From contig JAHEYT010000022.1 of NCBI GenBank assembly GCA_023251455.1, positions 1 through 64,000 of the forward strand: DNA of 64,000 bases, given 5' to 3'. The notes under the pieces were generated by a model. The model searched no databases. It was not told the DNA's origin and saw only the letters and a program-made list of their open reading frames with translations. The first letter of the stretch is position 1, and the number at the start of each line of letters is the position of its first letter. Positions 9,736 to 19,719 of this stretch are shown here, piece after piece. The DNA comes from Bacteroidota bacterium (GTDB taxonomy: Bacteria > Bacteroidota > Bacteroidia > Bacteroidales > Prolixibacteraceae). The position numbers and the translations under genes are program-made.

Positions 9736-12186
9736 TTACCGCAACTGAGCGCCCAATTCGCGCTCGTAAGTAGAGACCAGTTTCTGCATAATTTTTTCAA
9801 TCTGTTTGTCGTTCAGCGTCATTTCATCGTTGCGCAAAATGTAGCTGATGGCGTATGATTTTTTGCCTTCCGGAACACCCTTTCCTTCGTAAACGTCAAA
9901 CAAATCGACCGATTGCAACAGTTTACGTTCTGAACGGAAAGCCAAATCGCGCAGTTGGTTGAACTGAACAGTTTTATCGATCAGCAAGGCCAAATCGCGG
10001 CGAACTTCAGGATATTTAGGTAATTCAGCAAACACCACTTTGTTGTTTTTCAGCTCAACAAACACAGTATCCATACTGAAATCGGCAAAATAGACCGGAC
10101 TTCCAATACTAAAAGCTTTCAGCGTTTTTCCTGAAACCACACCAAATTCGACCAGCTTTTTGCCATTAATGAAATATTGCACTCCTTCGCTGATCAACTC
10201 ATTTGAAAAACCTTCTGACTTTAGGTTCAAAACCGAAAAGCCAAGACGTTTCAGAATGTTTTCGGCATACGATTTCAGAAGGAAGAATGAAGTTTTGTTA
10301 GCCGAATTCGACCAATTGGCAGCCTCTTTGTCGCCAGTGACGAATATGCCCAAATGTTCTTCTTCTCGATAATTACGAACCGGATTTTCTTTCAGGCTGC
10401 TGCCGTTAAAGAAATAACAGTTTCCGAATTCATATAAACGCAGATCAGGATTTTTACGGTTTGCATTGTGGGCAATCGACTCTAAACCACCGTAAAGCAA
10501 GGTCTGGCGCATACTTCCCAAATCGTTGCTCAGCGGATTAAACAGTTTCACCGTACTTTCGATCGGGTGAACCGAATTGGTTTCGTAATATGATGTTTTA
10601 GTGAGCGAATTCGACCAAATTTCGTTGAAGCCTTGTGCAGTAAGCATTTCAGCAATCAGATTGCGGAGTTTAGTCGGATTTGGCTTCACCGAATATTGCA
10701 GCGATGAATTGACATTGATTGGCAATTCGATGTTGTTGTAACCATAAATGCGGAGAATTTCTTCGATCACATCGCATTCACGTTTTACATCAACACGATA
10801 TGGTGGAACAAGCAACGAAAGTCCGTTTTCAGTTTCAGATTCGATACAGATTTCAAGAGCATCCAAAATCTGCTTAATTTTCTCTTTACCCAGATCAACG
10901 CCAATCAGTCGCTTGATGTTGGTATAAGTTACATCTACTTTAAAATCGGAAACCGGGTTTGGATAAACGTCAACGATTTCCGAAGAAATTTCGCCGCCAG
11001 CCACTTCTTTAATAAGCAGAGCTGCACGTTTCAGTGCATAAATAGTTCCGTTCGGATCGGTTCCACGTTCAAAGCGGAACGAAGCATCGGTACTCAAAGT
11101 GTGACGACGAGCAGTTTTGCGAATATAAACCGAATCGAACCAGGCGCTTTCGAGGAAAACACTGGTTGTTGAGTCTTTCACGCCTGAATGCAAACCTCCA
11201 AAAACACCGGCAATACACATGCCTTCCGATTCATTGCAGATCAACAAATCGTCTTGGTGCATTTCGCGTTCGATTCCATCCAAAGTGACAAATTTTGAGC
11301 CAGCAGCAGCAGTGCGAACCACCACTTTTCCACCTTTAATTTCAGCCGCATCAAATGCGTGAAGCGGCTGACCTGTTTCGAAAAGCACAAAGTTGGTGAC
11401 GTCAACAATATTATTAATTGGCCTGATGCCAATAAGTTTCAAATTATTTTTAAGCCATTCAGGAGATTCTTTCACTGTAATATTCGAAACAGTAACTCCG
11501 GAATAACGCGGACACGCAGCCGAATTCTGGACTTCAACCGGAATTTCGAGTGAATGGTTATCCACTTTAAAAGCCTCAACCGAAGGACGGTGATAGCTAA
11601 TCGGATGTTTTTGTTTGATGTAAGCAGCCAAATCGCGGGCAATACCAATGTGTGAAGCGCTGTCGATGCGGTTTGGAGTCAAATCGACTTCAAGCATAAA
11701 ATCCGATTCGATTTTGAAATACTCGCTGGCAGGAGTTCCGGGAACAGCCGACGAATCAAGTATCATAATTCCATCGTGACTGGTGCCAAGTCCGATTTCG
11801 TCTTCGGCACAAATCATTCCCTCAGAAACTTCGCCCCTGATTTTTGACTTTTTAATTTTAAACTCAGTATCGCCATCGTACAAGGTAGTACCGACCACGG
11901 CCACCACCACTTTTTGTCCGGCAGCCACATTTGGAGCTCCGCAAACAATGGGTAAAACTTCACCGCTACCCACATTCACCGTTGTTTTGCTTAGGTGATC
12001 CGAATCCGGATGTTGTTCACAAGTCAAAACTTCGCCAATCACCAATCCGCGTAAACCACCTTTAATGGTTTCCACTTCTTCCATGCTTCCAACTTCCAAT
12101 CCAATCTGCGTAAGGAAAGCGGAGACTTCATCAGCAGTATAATCGAGATTGATGTATTCTTTTAACCAGCGGTAAGATATGTTCAT
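9736..12186 (-). CDS. pheT: phenylalanyl-tRNA synthetase beta subunit
   Basis: MNISYRWLKEYINLDYTADEVSAFLTQIGLEVG; tRNA-binding, B3/B5 and C-terminal FDX-ACB domains recognisable; start moved to ATG 12186. Confidence 0.96.
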   Translation of the reverse strand: MNISYRWLKEYINLDYTADEVSAFLTQIGLEVGSMEEVETIKGGLRGLVIGEVLTCEQHPDSDHLSKTTVNVGSGEVLPIVCGAPNVAAGQKVVVAVVGTTLYDGDTEFKIKKSKIRGEVSEGMICAEDEIGLGTSHDGIMILDSSAVPGTPASEYFKIESDFMLEVDLTPNRIDSASHIGIARDLAAYIKQKHPISYHRPSVEAFKVDNHSLEIPVEVQNSAACPRYSGVTVSNITVKESPEWLKNNLKLIGIRPINNIVDVTNFVLFETGQPLHAFDAAEIKGGKVVVRTAAAGSKFVTLDGIEREMHQDDLLICNESEGMCIAGVFGGLHSGVKDSTTSVFLESAWFDSVYIRKTARRHTLSTDASFRFERGTDPNGTIYALKRAALLIKEVAGGEISSEIVDVYPNPVSDFKVDVTYTNIKRLIGVDLGKEKIKQILDALEICIESETENGLSLLVPPYRVDVKRECDVIEEILRIYGYNNIELPINVNSSLQYSVKPNPTKLRNLIAEMLTAQGFNEIWSNSLTKTSYYETNSVHPIESTVKLFNPLSNDLGSMRQTLLYGGLESIAHNANRKNPDLRLYEFGNCYFFNGSSLKENPVRNYREEEHLGIFVTGDKEAANWSNSANKTSFFLLKSYAENILKRLGFSVLNLKSEGFSNELISEGVQYFINGKKLVEFGVVSGKTLKAFSIGSPVYFADFSMDTVFVELKNNKVVFAELPKYPEVRRDLALLIDKTVQFNQLRDLAFRSERKLLQSVDLFDVYEGKGVPEGKKSYAISYILRNDEMTLNDKQIEKIMQKLVSTYERELGAQLR

Positions 12187-12453
12187 GATAAAATGTCTTT
12201 TATGTCTGAAATTCAATGATCGGCAAAAGTAATGATTTTTTAGGGTGGGGAAACAAAAAAGCTTGTCAAAATAACATCCTTAACAATGACATTCAGACCA
12301 AATGAATATTGCGAAAATTAGGATTGTGGTGCTCTCCAATACCTGAAATTCCTGAAATAAATCATATTCCTGTGAATTTAACGACTTTTATCAGCTTTGT
12401 AACAGGTCTAAATTTCTATATTTCAACCCAAATAAAAACCAAAGCCTTCCAGA

Positions 12454-14559
12454 ATGAAGAAGATCGGAATATCAATTGCTGCATTTTCATTATGCCTATG
12501 TTCGTGCTTCACTATTAATGCCCAAACGAGAGACATGAATAACCCATTTTTCAGCGAATACAAAACGCCTTTTCAGGTTCCGCCTTTTAACGAAATAAAG
12601 TTGGAACATTTCAAACCAGCCATGGAAGCCGGCATGGCCGATCAACTTGCTGAAATTAAAGCGATAACTGAGAATAAGGAAGCTCCAAACTTTGATAACA
12701 CTATACTGGCGTTTGACAATTCGGGCGAATTACTTACGAAATCACGTATCTTTTCGAACCTGAACTCGGCTAACACCAACGACCAGATGCAGGCACTGGC
12801 ACGTGAAATTACCCCAATGCAATCGGCTCACCGCGACAATATCATGCTCAATATGGATCTTTTCAAACGGGTAAAGGTCGTTTTTGAAAAACGAAATTCC
12901 ATGAATCTGAATCATGATCAACTGCGTTTGGTGGAAAAAGTCTATAAAGATTTTGAGCGAAGCGGTGCTAATCTTCCGGAGGAGAAACAGGCAGAATTGC
13001 GCAAACTGAATGAACAACTTTCGATGCTTAGCCTCAAATTCGGTGAAAATACACTGGCCGAAACCAACAAGAATTTCAAAATGGTTGTCGACAATAAGGA
13101 AGACCTGAAAGGTTTACCTGATGATGTTATTACTTCGGCTGCCGAACTGGCTAAAAAAGCTGGTCAGGAAGGAAAATGGATTTTCACACTTCAAAAACCA
13201 AGCATGTTACCGTTTCTTCAGTATGCCGAAAACCGCAGTCTGCGCGAAAAGTTATATAAAGGCTACCTGAATCGCGGAAATTATAACAATGCCTTCGACA
13301 ACAAACAAGTTATTGCAAACATCATCAAGTTGCGTGACGAGCGGGCAAAACTTTTAGGATTTCCGAATTTTGCATCCTACGTGGTAGATGAAAACATGGC
13401 CAAGACTCCCGAAAATGTTAATGACTTTCTGATGAAACTTTGGGTTCCGGCACTTGAACGTGCAAAAAAGGAACGGGACGACATGCAGGCCATGATTAAC
13501 AAGGAAGGTGGCCAATTCAAGCTCGAATCATGGGATTGGTGGTTTTATGCCGAAAAGGTTCGTAAAGCCAAATACGATCTGGATGGAGCCCAGTTGAAAC
13601 CTTATTTCAAACTCGAAAATGTAATCGACGGGATGTTTTATGTGGCCAACAAATTGTATGGTGTAAAATTCATCAAACGCACCGATCTTCCTGTTTATAA
13701 TGAAGAGGTAATGACTTATGAAGTTCAGGAAGCAGATGGCCGCCACATCGGAATTTTCTATATGGATTTTCATCCACGTGCCGGTAAAAATAATGGAGCA
13801 TGGTGCACATCCTTTCGTTCTCAATCATACAAAGACGGGAAACTCATAACACCAGTCGTTTCCATCGTTTGTAACTTTACCCGCCCGGCTGGCGATGTTC
13901 CGGCTCTTTTGAGTTTTGAGGAAGTAACCACATTGTTCCATGAATCAGGCCATGCTTTCCACGGGTTATTTACCGACGGACCGTACAAGCGCACTGCCCG
14001 CGATGTTCCACGCGATTTCGTAGAACTTCCATCGCAAATCATGGAAAACTGGGCTTCGGAACCCGCTGTTTTGCGTGTTTATGCCAAACATTACAAAACC
14101 GGCCAGGTCATTCCGGAAGAATTGATCACCAAGCTAACCAAGAGTGCACAATTCAACCAGGGATTCGAAACTGTTGAATATTTGGCTGCCTCATTGCTCG
14201 ACATGGACTATCATACCAATTCGGTTAATGTTGATGCCGCTGCCTTCGAAAAAGCCTCGATGGATAAGATTGGCTTGATTAATGAAATTGCTCCGCGTTA
14301 CCGAAGCACCTATTTCTCACACATTTTCTCGGGAGGTTATTCTGCCGGATATTACGTTTACATCTGGGCTGCTGTGCTCGACGCCGATGCGTTTGATGCT
14401 TTCAAACAAAGCGGAAATTTGTTTAATCCTGAACTGGCGGCCAAATTCAGAACCTTGTTAACCAAATCGGGTTCCGACGAAGGAATGACTATTTACAAGA
14501 ATTTCCGTGGTCAGGAACCATCGATTGAACCTTTATTGAAACGCCGGGGACTAAAATAG
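12454..14559 (+). CDS. M3 family metallopeptidase (peptidyl-dipeptidase Dcp-like), copy 1
   Basis: HESGHAFHGLF zinc motif; NPFFSEYKTPFQVPPFNEIKLEHFKPA. Confidence 0.93.
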   Translation: MKKIGISIAAFSLCLCSCFTINAQTRDMNNPFFSEYKTPFQVPPFNEIKLEHFKPAMEAGMADQLAEIKAITENKEAPNFDNTILAFDNSGELLTKSRIFSNLNSANTNDQMQALAREITPMQSAHRDNIMLNMDLFKRVKVVFEKRNSMNLNHDQLRLVEKVYKDFERSGANLPEEKQAELRKLNEQLSMLSLKFGENTLAETNKNFKMVVDNKEDLKGLPDDVITSAAELAKKAGQEGKWIFTLQKPSMLPFLQYAENRSLREKLYKGYLNRGNYNNAFDNKQVIANIIKLRDERAKLLGFPNFASYVVDENMAKTPENVNDFLMKLWVPALERAKKERDDMQAMINKEGGQFKLESWDWWFYAEKVRKAKYDLDGAQLKPYFKLENVIDGMFYVANKLYGVKFIKRTDLPVYNEEVMTYEVQEADGRHIGIFYMDFHPRAGKNNGAWCTSFRSQSYKDGKLITPVVSIVCNFTRPAGDVPALLSFEEVTTLFHESGHAFHGLFTDGPYKRTARDVPRDFVELPSQIMENWASEPAVLRVYAKHYKTGQVIPEELITKLTKSAQFNQGFETVEYLAASLLDMDYHTNSVNVDAAAFEKASMDKIGLINEIAPRYRSTYFSHIFSGGYSAGYYVYIWAAVLDADAFDAFKQSGNLFNPELAAKFRTLLTKSGSDEGMTIYKNFRGQEPSIEPLLKRRGLK

Positions 14560-14583
14560 AATTTACACTAAAAAAATAAATCC

Positions 14584-16698
14584 ATGAAGAAAATCGGTTT
14601 ATCAGTTGTTGCATTAGCATTGATATTGAATGCATGCAATACGACCAAAGAACAAAAAAAAGACATGAACAATCCATTCTTTAAAGAGTACACCACTCCA
14701 TTTCAGGTTCCGCCATTCAACGAAATCAAGCTGGAACATTTCCTGCCTGCCATTGAAGCAGGAATTACCGATCATCTGGCTGAAATTAAAACAATTACCG
14801 ACAACAAAGAAGAGCCAACTTTCGAAAATACCATTCAGGCATTCGATGAGTCTGGATTACTCTTATCAAGGGCAAACCTGACTTTTAGTAACCTAAATTC
14901 AGCAAACACCAATGATGAGATGCAGGCTCTGGCACGCGAAATTACTCCAAAAATTACGACTCACAGCGACAATATCATGCTGAATAAAGCGCTTTTCACC
15001 CGTATTAAAGCGGTGTACGACAAGCGAAAAGAAATAAATCTGAATCCGGAACAACTTCGGGTGACTGAAAAATACTACGAGGATTTTGTTCGCAGCGGCG
15101 CCAACCTTCCGGATGACAAGCAGACCGAATTGCGCAAACTGAACGATGAATTGTCGATGCTTTGTTTGAAATATGGTGAAAATATATTGGCTGAGACAAA
15201 CAAAAATTTCAAATTGGTGGTTGACAATGAAGCGGATCTGAAAGGTTTGCCTGCTGATGTTATTGCAGGTGCTGCCGATCAGGCTAAAAACGACAGTCTG
15301 GCTGGGAAATGGGTATTTACCCTTCAAAAACCAAGCTGGATACCATTCCTTCAGTATGCCGAAAACCGCGAGTTACGCAAAAAACTTTACGATGGTTGGC
15401 TCATGCGGGGCAATAACAACAATGCCAACGACAATAAGGAAATCGTTGCAAAAGTGGTTACCCTTCGCGAACAGCGGGCTAAATTACTCGGATTCGATTC
15501 ACATGCGGCTTATGTGGTTGACATTAACATGGCCAAAACTCCGGGTAATGTGTACGATTTTCTTCATAAACTTTGGACTCCGACTTTAAACCGTGCAAAA
15601 GTTGAACTTGCCGACATGCAGGCTTTGAGCGATAAAGAAGGTGGAAAATTTAAGCTCGAGATGTCGGATTGGTGGTATTATGCCGAAAAAGTACGCAAAG
15701 CCAAATTCGATTTAGACGAATCGGCTACCAAACCATATTTTAGCCTCGATAATGTGGTTAAAGGAATGATGCATGTTTCGGGCAAATTGTACGGAATTAA
15801 ATTCGTCGAACGCACCGATTTACCAATATATAATGAAGAAGTAAAAGCTTATGAAGTTCAGGAAGCTGATGGTTCACACATTGGTGTTTTTTACATGGAT
15901 TTCCATCCGAGACCAGGCAAAGGTGGTGGTGCATGGTGTACCTCCTTCCGTGACACATGGTACCAGAATGGAAAGAAAGTTACTCCTGTAGTTTCAATCG
16001 TTTGTAACTTCACCCGACCAGTTGGCGATGTGCCTGCCCTTCTGAGCCTCGACGAAGTAACCACTTTGTTTCACGAAGCAGGCCATGCACTGCACGGTTT
16101 ATTTACCGACGGGCCTTATCGCCGCACTGCCGGAAATGTTCCACGCGATTTTGTAGAACTGCCATCGCAGATTATGGAAAATTGGGCTACTGAACCTGAA
16201 GTATTGCGGGCTTATGCCAAACATTACAAAACCGGAGAGGTAATGCCTGATGCATTGATTGAAAAAATATCAAAAAGCGCCCAGTTTAATCAGGGCTTTA
16301 TCACCGGAGAATACATTGCAGCTTCCTTATTGGATATGGATTGGCACAGCAAACCATTTACCGGAGATGTACTTGCCTTCGAAAAAGCTTCGATGGACAA
16401 CATCGGATTAATACCGGAAATTGCACCACGATACAGAAGCACCTATTTCTCACACATCTTCTCCGGAGGATTTGATTATTCCGCAGGTTACTATGTTTAT
16501 TTGTGGGCTGCCGTGCTCGACGCAGATGCTTTTGATGCATTCGAAAAAAGCGGCAATATCTTTAATCCTGAAATTGCTGCCAAATTCCGCACCCTGCTTG
16601 CCAAAAGCGGATCGGACGAGGGAATGACCATTTACCGCAACTTCCGTGGACAAGATCCATCGTTGGAACCACTTTTGAAAAACAGAGGTTTGAAATAG
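14584..16698 (+). CDS. M3 family metallopeptidase (Dcp-like) lipoprotein, copy 2
   Basis: HEAGHALHGLF zinc motif; lipobox LILNACNTT; extensive similarity to copy 1. Confidence 0.93.
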   Translation: MKKIGLSVVALALILNACNTTKEQKKDMNNPFFKEYTTPFQVPPFNEIKLEHFLPAIEAGITDHLAEIKTITDNKEEPTFENTIQAFDESGLLLSRANLTFSNLNSANTNDEMQALAREITPKITTHSDNIMLNKALFTRIKAVYDKRKEINLNPEQLRVTEKYYEDFVRSGANLPDDKQTELRKLNDELSMLCLKYGENILAETNKNFKLVVDNEADLKGLPADVIAGAADQAKNDSLAGKWVFTLQKPSWIPFLQYAENRELRKKLYDGWLMRGNNNNANDNKEIVAKVVTLREQRAKLLGFDSHAAYVVDINMAKTPGNVYDFLHKLWTPTLNRAKVELADMQALSDKEGGKFKLEMSDWWYYAEKVRKAKFDLDESATKPYFSLDNVVKGMMHVSGKLYGIKFVERTDLPIYNEEVKAYEVQEADGSHIGVFYMDFHPRPGKGGGAWCTSFRDTWYQNGKKVTPVVSIVCNFTRPVGDVPALLSLDEVTTLFHEAGHALHGLFTDGPYRRTAGNVPRDFVELPSQIMENWATEPEVLRAYAKHYKTGEVMPDALIEKISKSAQFNQGFITGEYIAASLLDMDWHSKPFTGDVLAFEKASMDNIGLIPEIAPRYRSTYFSHIFSGGFDYSAGYYVYLWAAVLDADAFDAFEKSGNIFNPEIAAKFRTLLAKSGSDEGMTIYRNFRGQDPSLEPLLKNRGLK

Positions 16699-16710
16699 AA
16701 AAATTCTTTA

Positions 16711-16779
16711 GGAAATAGTCATGAGTCATTAGAAAAGTAGGTTTTCAACCATTTCAAAATGACTATTGACTTTTTACTG
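16711..16779. repeat. AGTCATTAG...AATGACTATTGACT imperfect palindrome (dispersed family)
   Basis: atagtcatgagtcattagaaaagtaggttttcaaccatttcaaaatgactattgactttt; related to 7011-7083 and 47198-47253. Confidence 0.5.
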
Positions 16780-16796
16780 TTGATTAAGGGACCAAG

Positions 16797-16830
16797 GGCC
16801 CGTTTCGCTTAGGTGAAACGGGCCTTTTTT
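16797..16830 (+). terminator. Rho-independent terminator
   Basis: GGCCCGTTTC gcttaggt GAAACGGGCC TTTTTT. Confidence 0.85.
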
Positions 16831-16966
16831 GTGTCAGATTTTCGATAAGGAAAAATAAATCAAAATGAGGGGTAACCTTTTCAATCTTAAGTGGATAAAA
16901 ATATAAAGACACACATATCTTTTATAAGGTAAGATATCACAATTTCCCACTTAAAACACAAATCTT

Positions 16967-17500
16967 ATGGCCGATTTTACTCAAGCATTCCAGTTAATGA
17001 TAGCCCACGAAGGTGGCTACGTTAACGATCCGGATGATCCGGGAGGCGAGACCTACAAAGGGGTTGCCCGTAAAATTCACAGTAAATGGGATGGCTGGCA
17101 AAACGTAGACATGCTGAAACGCCAGACCGGATTTCCTGCCAATCTCGACAAAGATGCTGAACTTCAGGAAGCTATTGCCGATTTTTATCGGATTAACTTC
17201 TGGGATAAAGTTAAAGGAGATAACATTGAAAATCAAAAGATCGCCGAATCGATTTTTGATTTTGCCGTCAACGCCGGAGTTGGAACCAGCGCTTCATTGG
17301 CACAATTGGTTATTGAGTCTAAAACCGATGGGGTAATTGGGCCCGAATCAATTGCCAAAATCAACGCATTTAACATCGACCACTTCCTGGCTGCATTTAC
17401 CGTAGCTAAAATTGCCCGTTACGTTAGTATCGTAAAGAAAAGACCTACCAGCCGGAAATATTTCTACGGATGGGTTTTACGCGCCCTTGGCGAAAATTAA
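16967..17500 (+). CDS. glycoside hydrolase family 108-type N-acetylmuramidase / phage endolysin-like
   Basis: FQLMIAHEGGYVNDPDDPGGETYKGVARKIH (catalytic EGGY and T-K-G motif), C-terminal PG_binding_3-like part. Confidence 0.87.
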   Translation: MADFTQAFQLMIAHEGGYVNDPDDPGGETYKGVARKIHSKWDGWQNVDMLKRQTGFPANLDKDAELQEAIADFYRINFWDKVKGDNIENQKIAESIFDFAVNAGVGTSASLAQLVIESKTDGVIGPESIAKINAFNIDHFLAAFTVAKIARYVSIVKKRPTSRKYFYGWVLRALGEN

Positions 17501-17518
17501 ATATTAACTCACTTCTGA

Positions 17519-17551
17519 CTTCGACATGCTACTAAGCGTAGCGTGTCGAAG
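17519..17551. repeat. CTTCGACATGCTAC/GTAGCGTGTCGAAG palindrome
   Basis: 13/14-bp inverted repeat, 5-nt loop, between the muramidase and holin-like genes. Confidence 0.65.
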
Positions 17552-17574
17552 CCGGAAGGCAAATCAAACAAATC

Positions 17575-18060
17575 ATGGGATTTTTACAAAACCTATTTTC
17601 AGGAGGAGCCAATACGCTTGTCGATTCGGTAGGCAAAGTGCTCGACAATGTGGTCACGACCAAAGAAGAAAAAATGCAGCTTGAAAACGAAATCCGTAAA
17701 TCAGAGATGCAGTTTCAACTTGATCTAAAAAAGCTTTCGAACGAAGAACAACAAATGATACTTGGCGACATCAGCAGCGCCAGACAACGGGAGGCTCAAG
17801 TGCAAACCAGCGAACATGCTACAAAACTGGCAAAAAATGTTTCTCCGTATTTAGCCCTGGGAACAACTTTCATCACGCTTACTCTGTTTTTTGTCCTAAT
17901 ATTCAGGCCGGGAAATGTACCCCAGGAAAGTAAAGAGATTATCCTTTACATTCTTGGGGTTCTGAGCGCCATATTGACACAAATCTACAGTTACTATTTT
18001 GGCTCTTCGGCAGGCAGTGCAGCAAAATCACAAACAATTGCCAGTATAAAAGAAAGATAG
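17575..18060 (+). CDS. holin-like membrane protein (resembles 3TM/GTA-type holins)
   Basis: Charged amphipathic N-terminus then NVSPYLALGTTFITLTLFFVLIF / EIILYILGVLSAILTQIYSYYFGSSAGSAAKSQT; adjacent to muramidase. Confidence 0.7.
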   Translation: MGFLQNLFSGGANTLVDSVGKVLDNVVTTKEEKMQLENEIRKSEMQFQLDLKKLSNEEQQMILGDISSARQREAQVQTSEHATKLAKNVSPYLALGTTFITLTLFFVLIFRPGNVPQESKEIILYILGVLSAILTQIYSYYFGSSAGSAAKSQTIASIKER

Positions 18061-18076
18061 GCAGATAATATTGAGA

Positions 18077-18116
18077 TACAGCCCGCTTCTGGGTTCAGAA
18101 GCGGGCTGTATTTTTA
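18077..18116 (+). terminator. strong hairpin terminator
   Basis: TACAGCCCGCTTCTG GGTT CAGAAGCGGGCTGTA TTTTTA, 15-bp perfect stem. Confidence 0.88.
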
Positions 18117-18162
18117 ATATTGTAGAACCAACTTAAAGGGCTTTACGGAAGCACTGAATTAA

Positions 18163-19548
18163 TTATCTCATCAAATCTTCAATTTCATCCGGGGTAATTG
18201 GAATCCTGTCGCCAATGATTTCACTTCCTGTTGCAGTGACCAGAATATCATCCTCCAGACGAATTCCTCCAAAATCAAGATATTCTGAAAGGCGATTAAA
18301 GTTGATAAAATCAGTATTTATCTTCTCAGCTTTCCATTTTTCAATCAATGCCGGAATAAAGTAAATTCCAGGCTCGTTGGTGATTACAAATCCAGGTTGA
18401 AGTTTTCGGCCCATGCGCAAATATGCGGTTCCAAACTGGTCAACCGGACGGGTTTCGTCATCGTATCCGACATAAATCTGTCCCAAATCTTCCATATCAT
18501 GAACATCCAAACCAAGCATGTGCCCCAATCCGTGCGGCATAAACAAGGCATGTGCCCCATTCCTGACTGCTTCTTTTACATCACCTTTCATCAGGCCAAT
18601 TTCTTTTAATCCTGAAGCAATCACCTCTGCAGCAGACAAATGAACAGACAAATAAGTCGATCCAGGTTTGGTCAGTTCGCGGCCACGGTTGTTTGCGGCT
18701 AATACAATCTCGTAAATTTCGCGTTGCTTCTGGGTAAATTTTCCACTAACCGGAACAGTTCGGGTAAAATCGGAGGCATAATGAGAACCTATTTCAGCAC
18801 CAGCATCAACAAGTAATAACCTGCCATTTTGCAATGTTTTGGAATGATCGTGGTTATGTAGCGTTTCGCCATTCTGCGATAAAATAACCGGGAACGAAAC
18901 CATTCCTCCGCCTGCATTGGCAATTCCTTCGATGGTCCCGGCAATGGTTTGTTCCCAAACACCGGCTTTTGCCATTTTCATTGCTGTAACATGCATTTGG
19001 TAACCAACAGAACAGGCTTTCCTGATCTCTGCAATTTCCTGATCTTCTTTAACCGATCGCAAGGCGATTATTGCTTTAATCAGTTCAAGCGAAGAATACG
19101 CTTTTAGTTTTGATGGGGAAATACCAAAAAGATCGCTGAGTAAAAGTTTATTTTCGGCGCGGTATGGAGGTAAAAAATGAATTCTACGGCCGGAATGAAT
19201 TGCCTTTTCAATGACAAATTGCAGATTTTTATAGGAATCCGTTCTGGCAATTCCTACGGTAGCGGCTTTTTCTTTCAATGGAACCTGTGGCCCCATCCAG
19301 ATAATATCTTCCATGCTGACATCATCACCAAAAATGGTTTCTTCGCCAGTCTCGGTGTCAATAATACCCGCCAAACGCTGAAAATCAAGCCCGAAGAAGT
19401 AAAGAAACGAACTATCCTGCCTGAAATAGTAGGTATTATCGGCATAATTCATCGGAACATCAACATTTCCTAACAAAACAATTAAGCCTTCCGATATATT
19501 GTGTTTTAAATACTGACGACGTGCAATATAAGTATCTGAATTAAACAT
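18163..19548 (-). CDS. Xaa-Pro aminopeptidase (M24B)
   Basis: LLVDAGAEIGSHYASDFTRTVPVSGKF; HGLGHMLGLDVHD; NEPGIYF; GIRLEDDILVT. Confidence 0.93.
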   Translation of the reverse strand: MFNSDTYIARRQYLKHNISEGLIVLLGNVDVPMNYADNTYYFRQDSSFLYFFGLDFQRLAGIIDTETGEETIFGDDVSMEDIIWMGPQVPLKEKAATVGIARTDSYKNLQFVIEKAIHSGRRIHFLPPYRAENKLLLSDLFGISPSKLKAYSSLELIKAIIALRSVKEDQEIAEIRKACSVGYQMHVTAMKMAKAGVWEQTIAGTIEGIANAGGGMVSFPVILSQNGETLHNHDHSKTLQNGRLLLVDAGAEIGSHYASDFTRTVPVSGKFTQKQREIYEIVLAANNRGRELTKPGSTYLSVHLSAAEVIASGLKEIGLMKGDVKEAVRNGAHALFMPHGLGHMLGLDVHDMEDLGQIYVGYDDETRPVDQFGTAYLRMGRKLQPGFVITNEPGIYFIPALIEKWKAEKINTDFINFNRLSEYLDFGGIRLEDDILVTATGSEIIGDRIPITPDEIEDLMR

Positions 19549-19719
19549 GTGCTTTAAATTTTAATTAGTCAGGGAAGATAGAAAAAATACCCTACACAAG
19601 AAAGGATTAAGCTAATACAAATGTTTTATACCATATAATTTAAGATAAAATCAGACAATAAAATTTCCAACCGATATTTAAATATTTCGTAAATTATAGT
19701 AACCCAAAAACTCAACACC

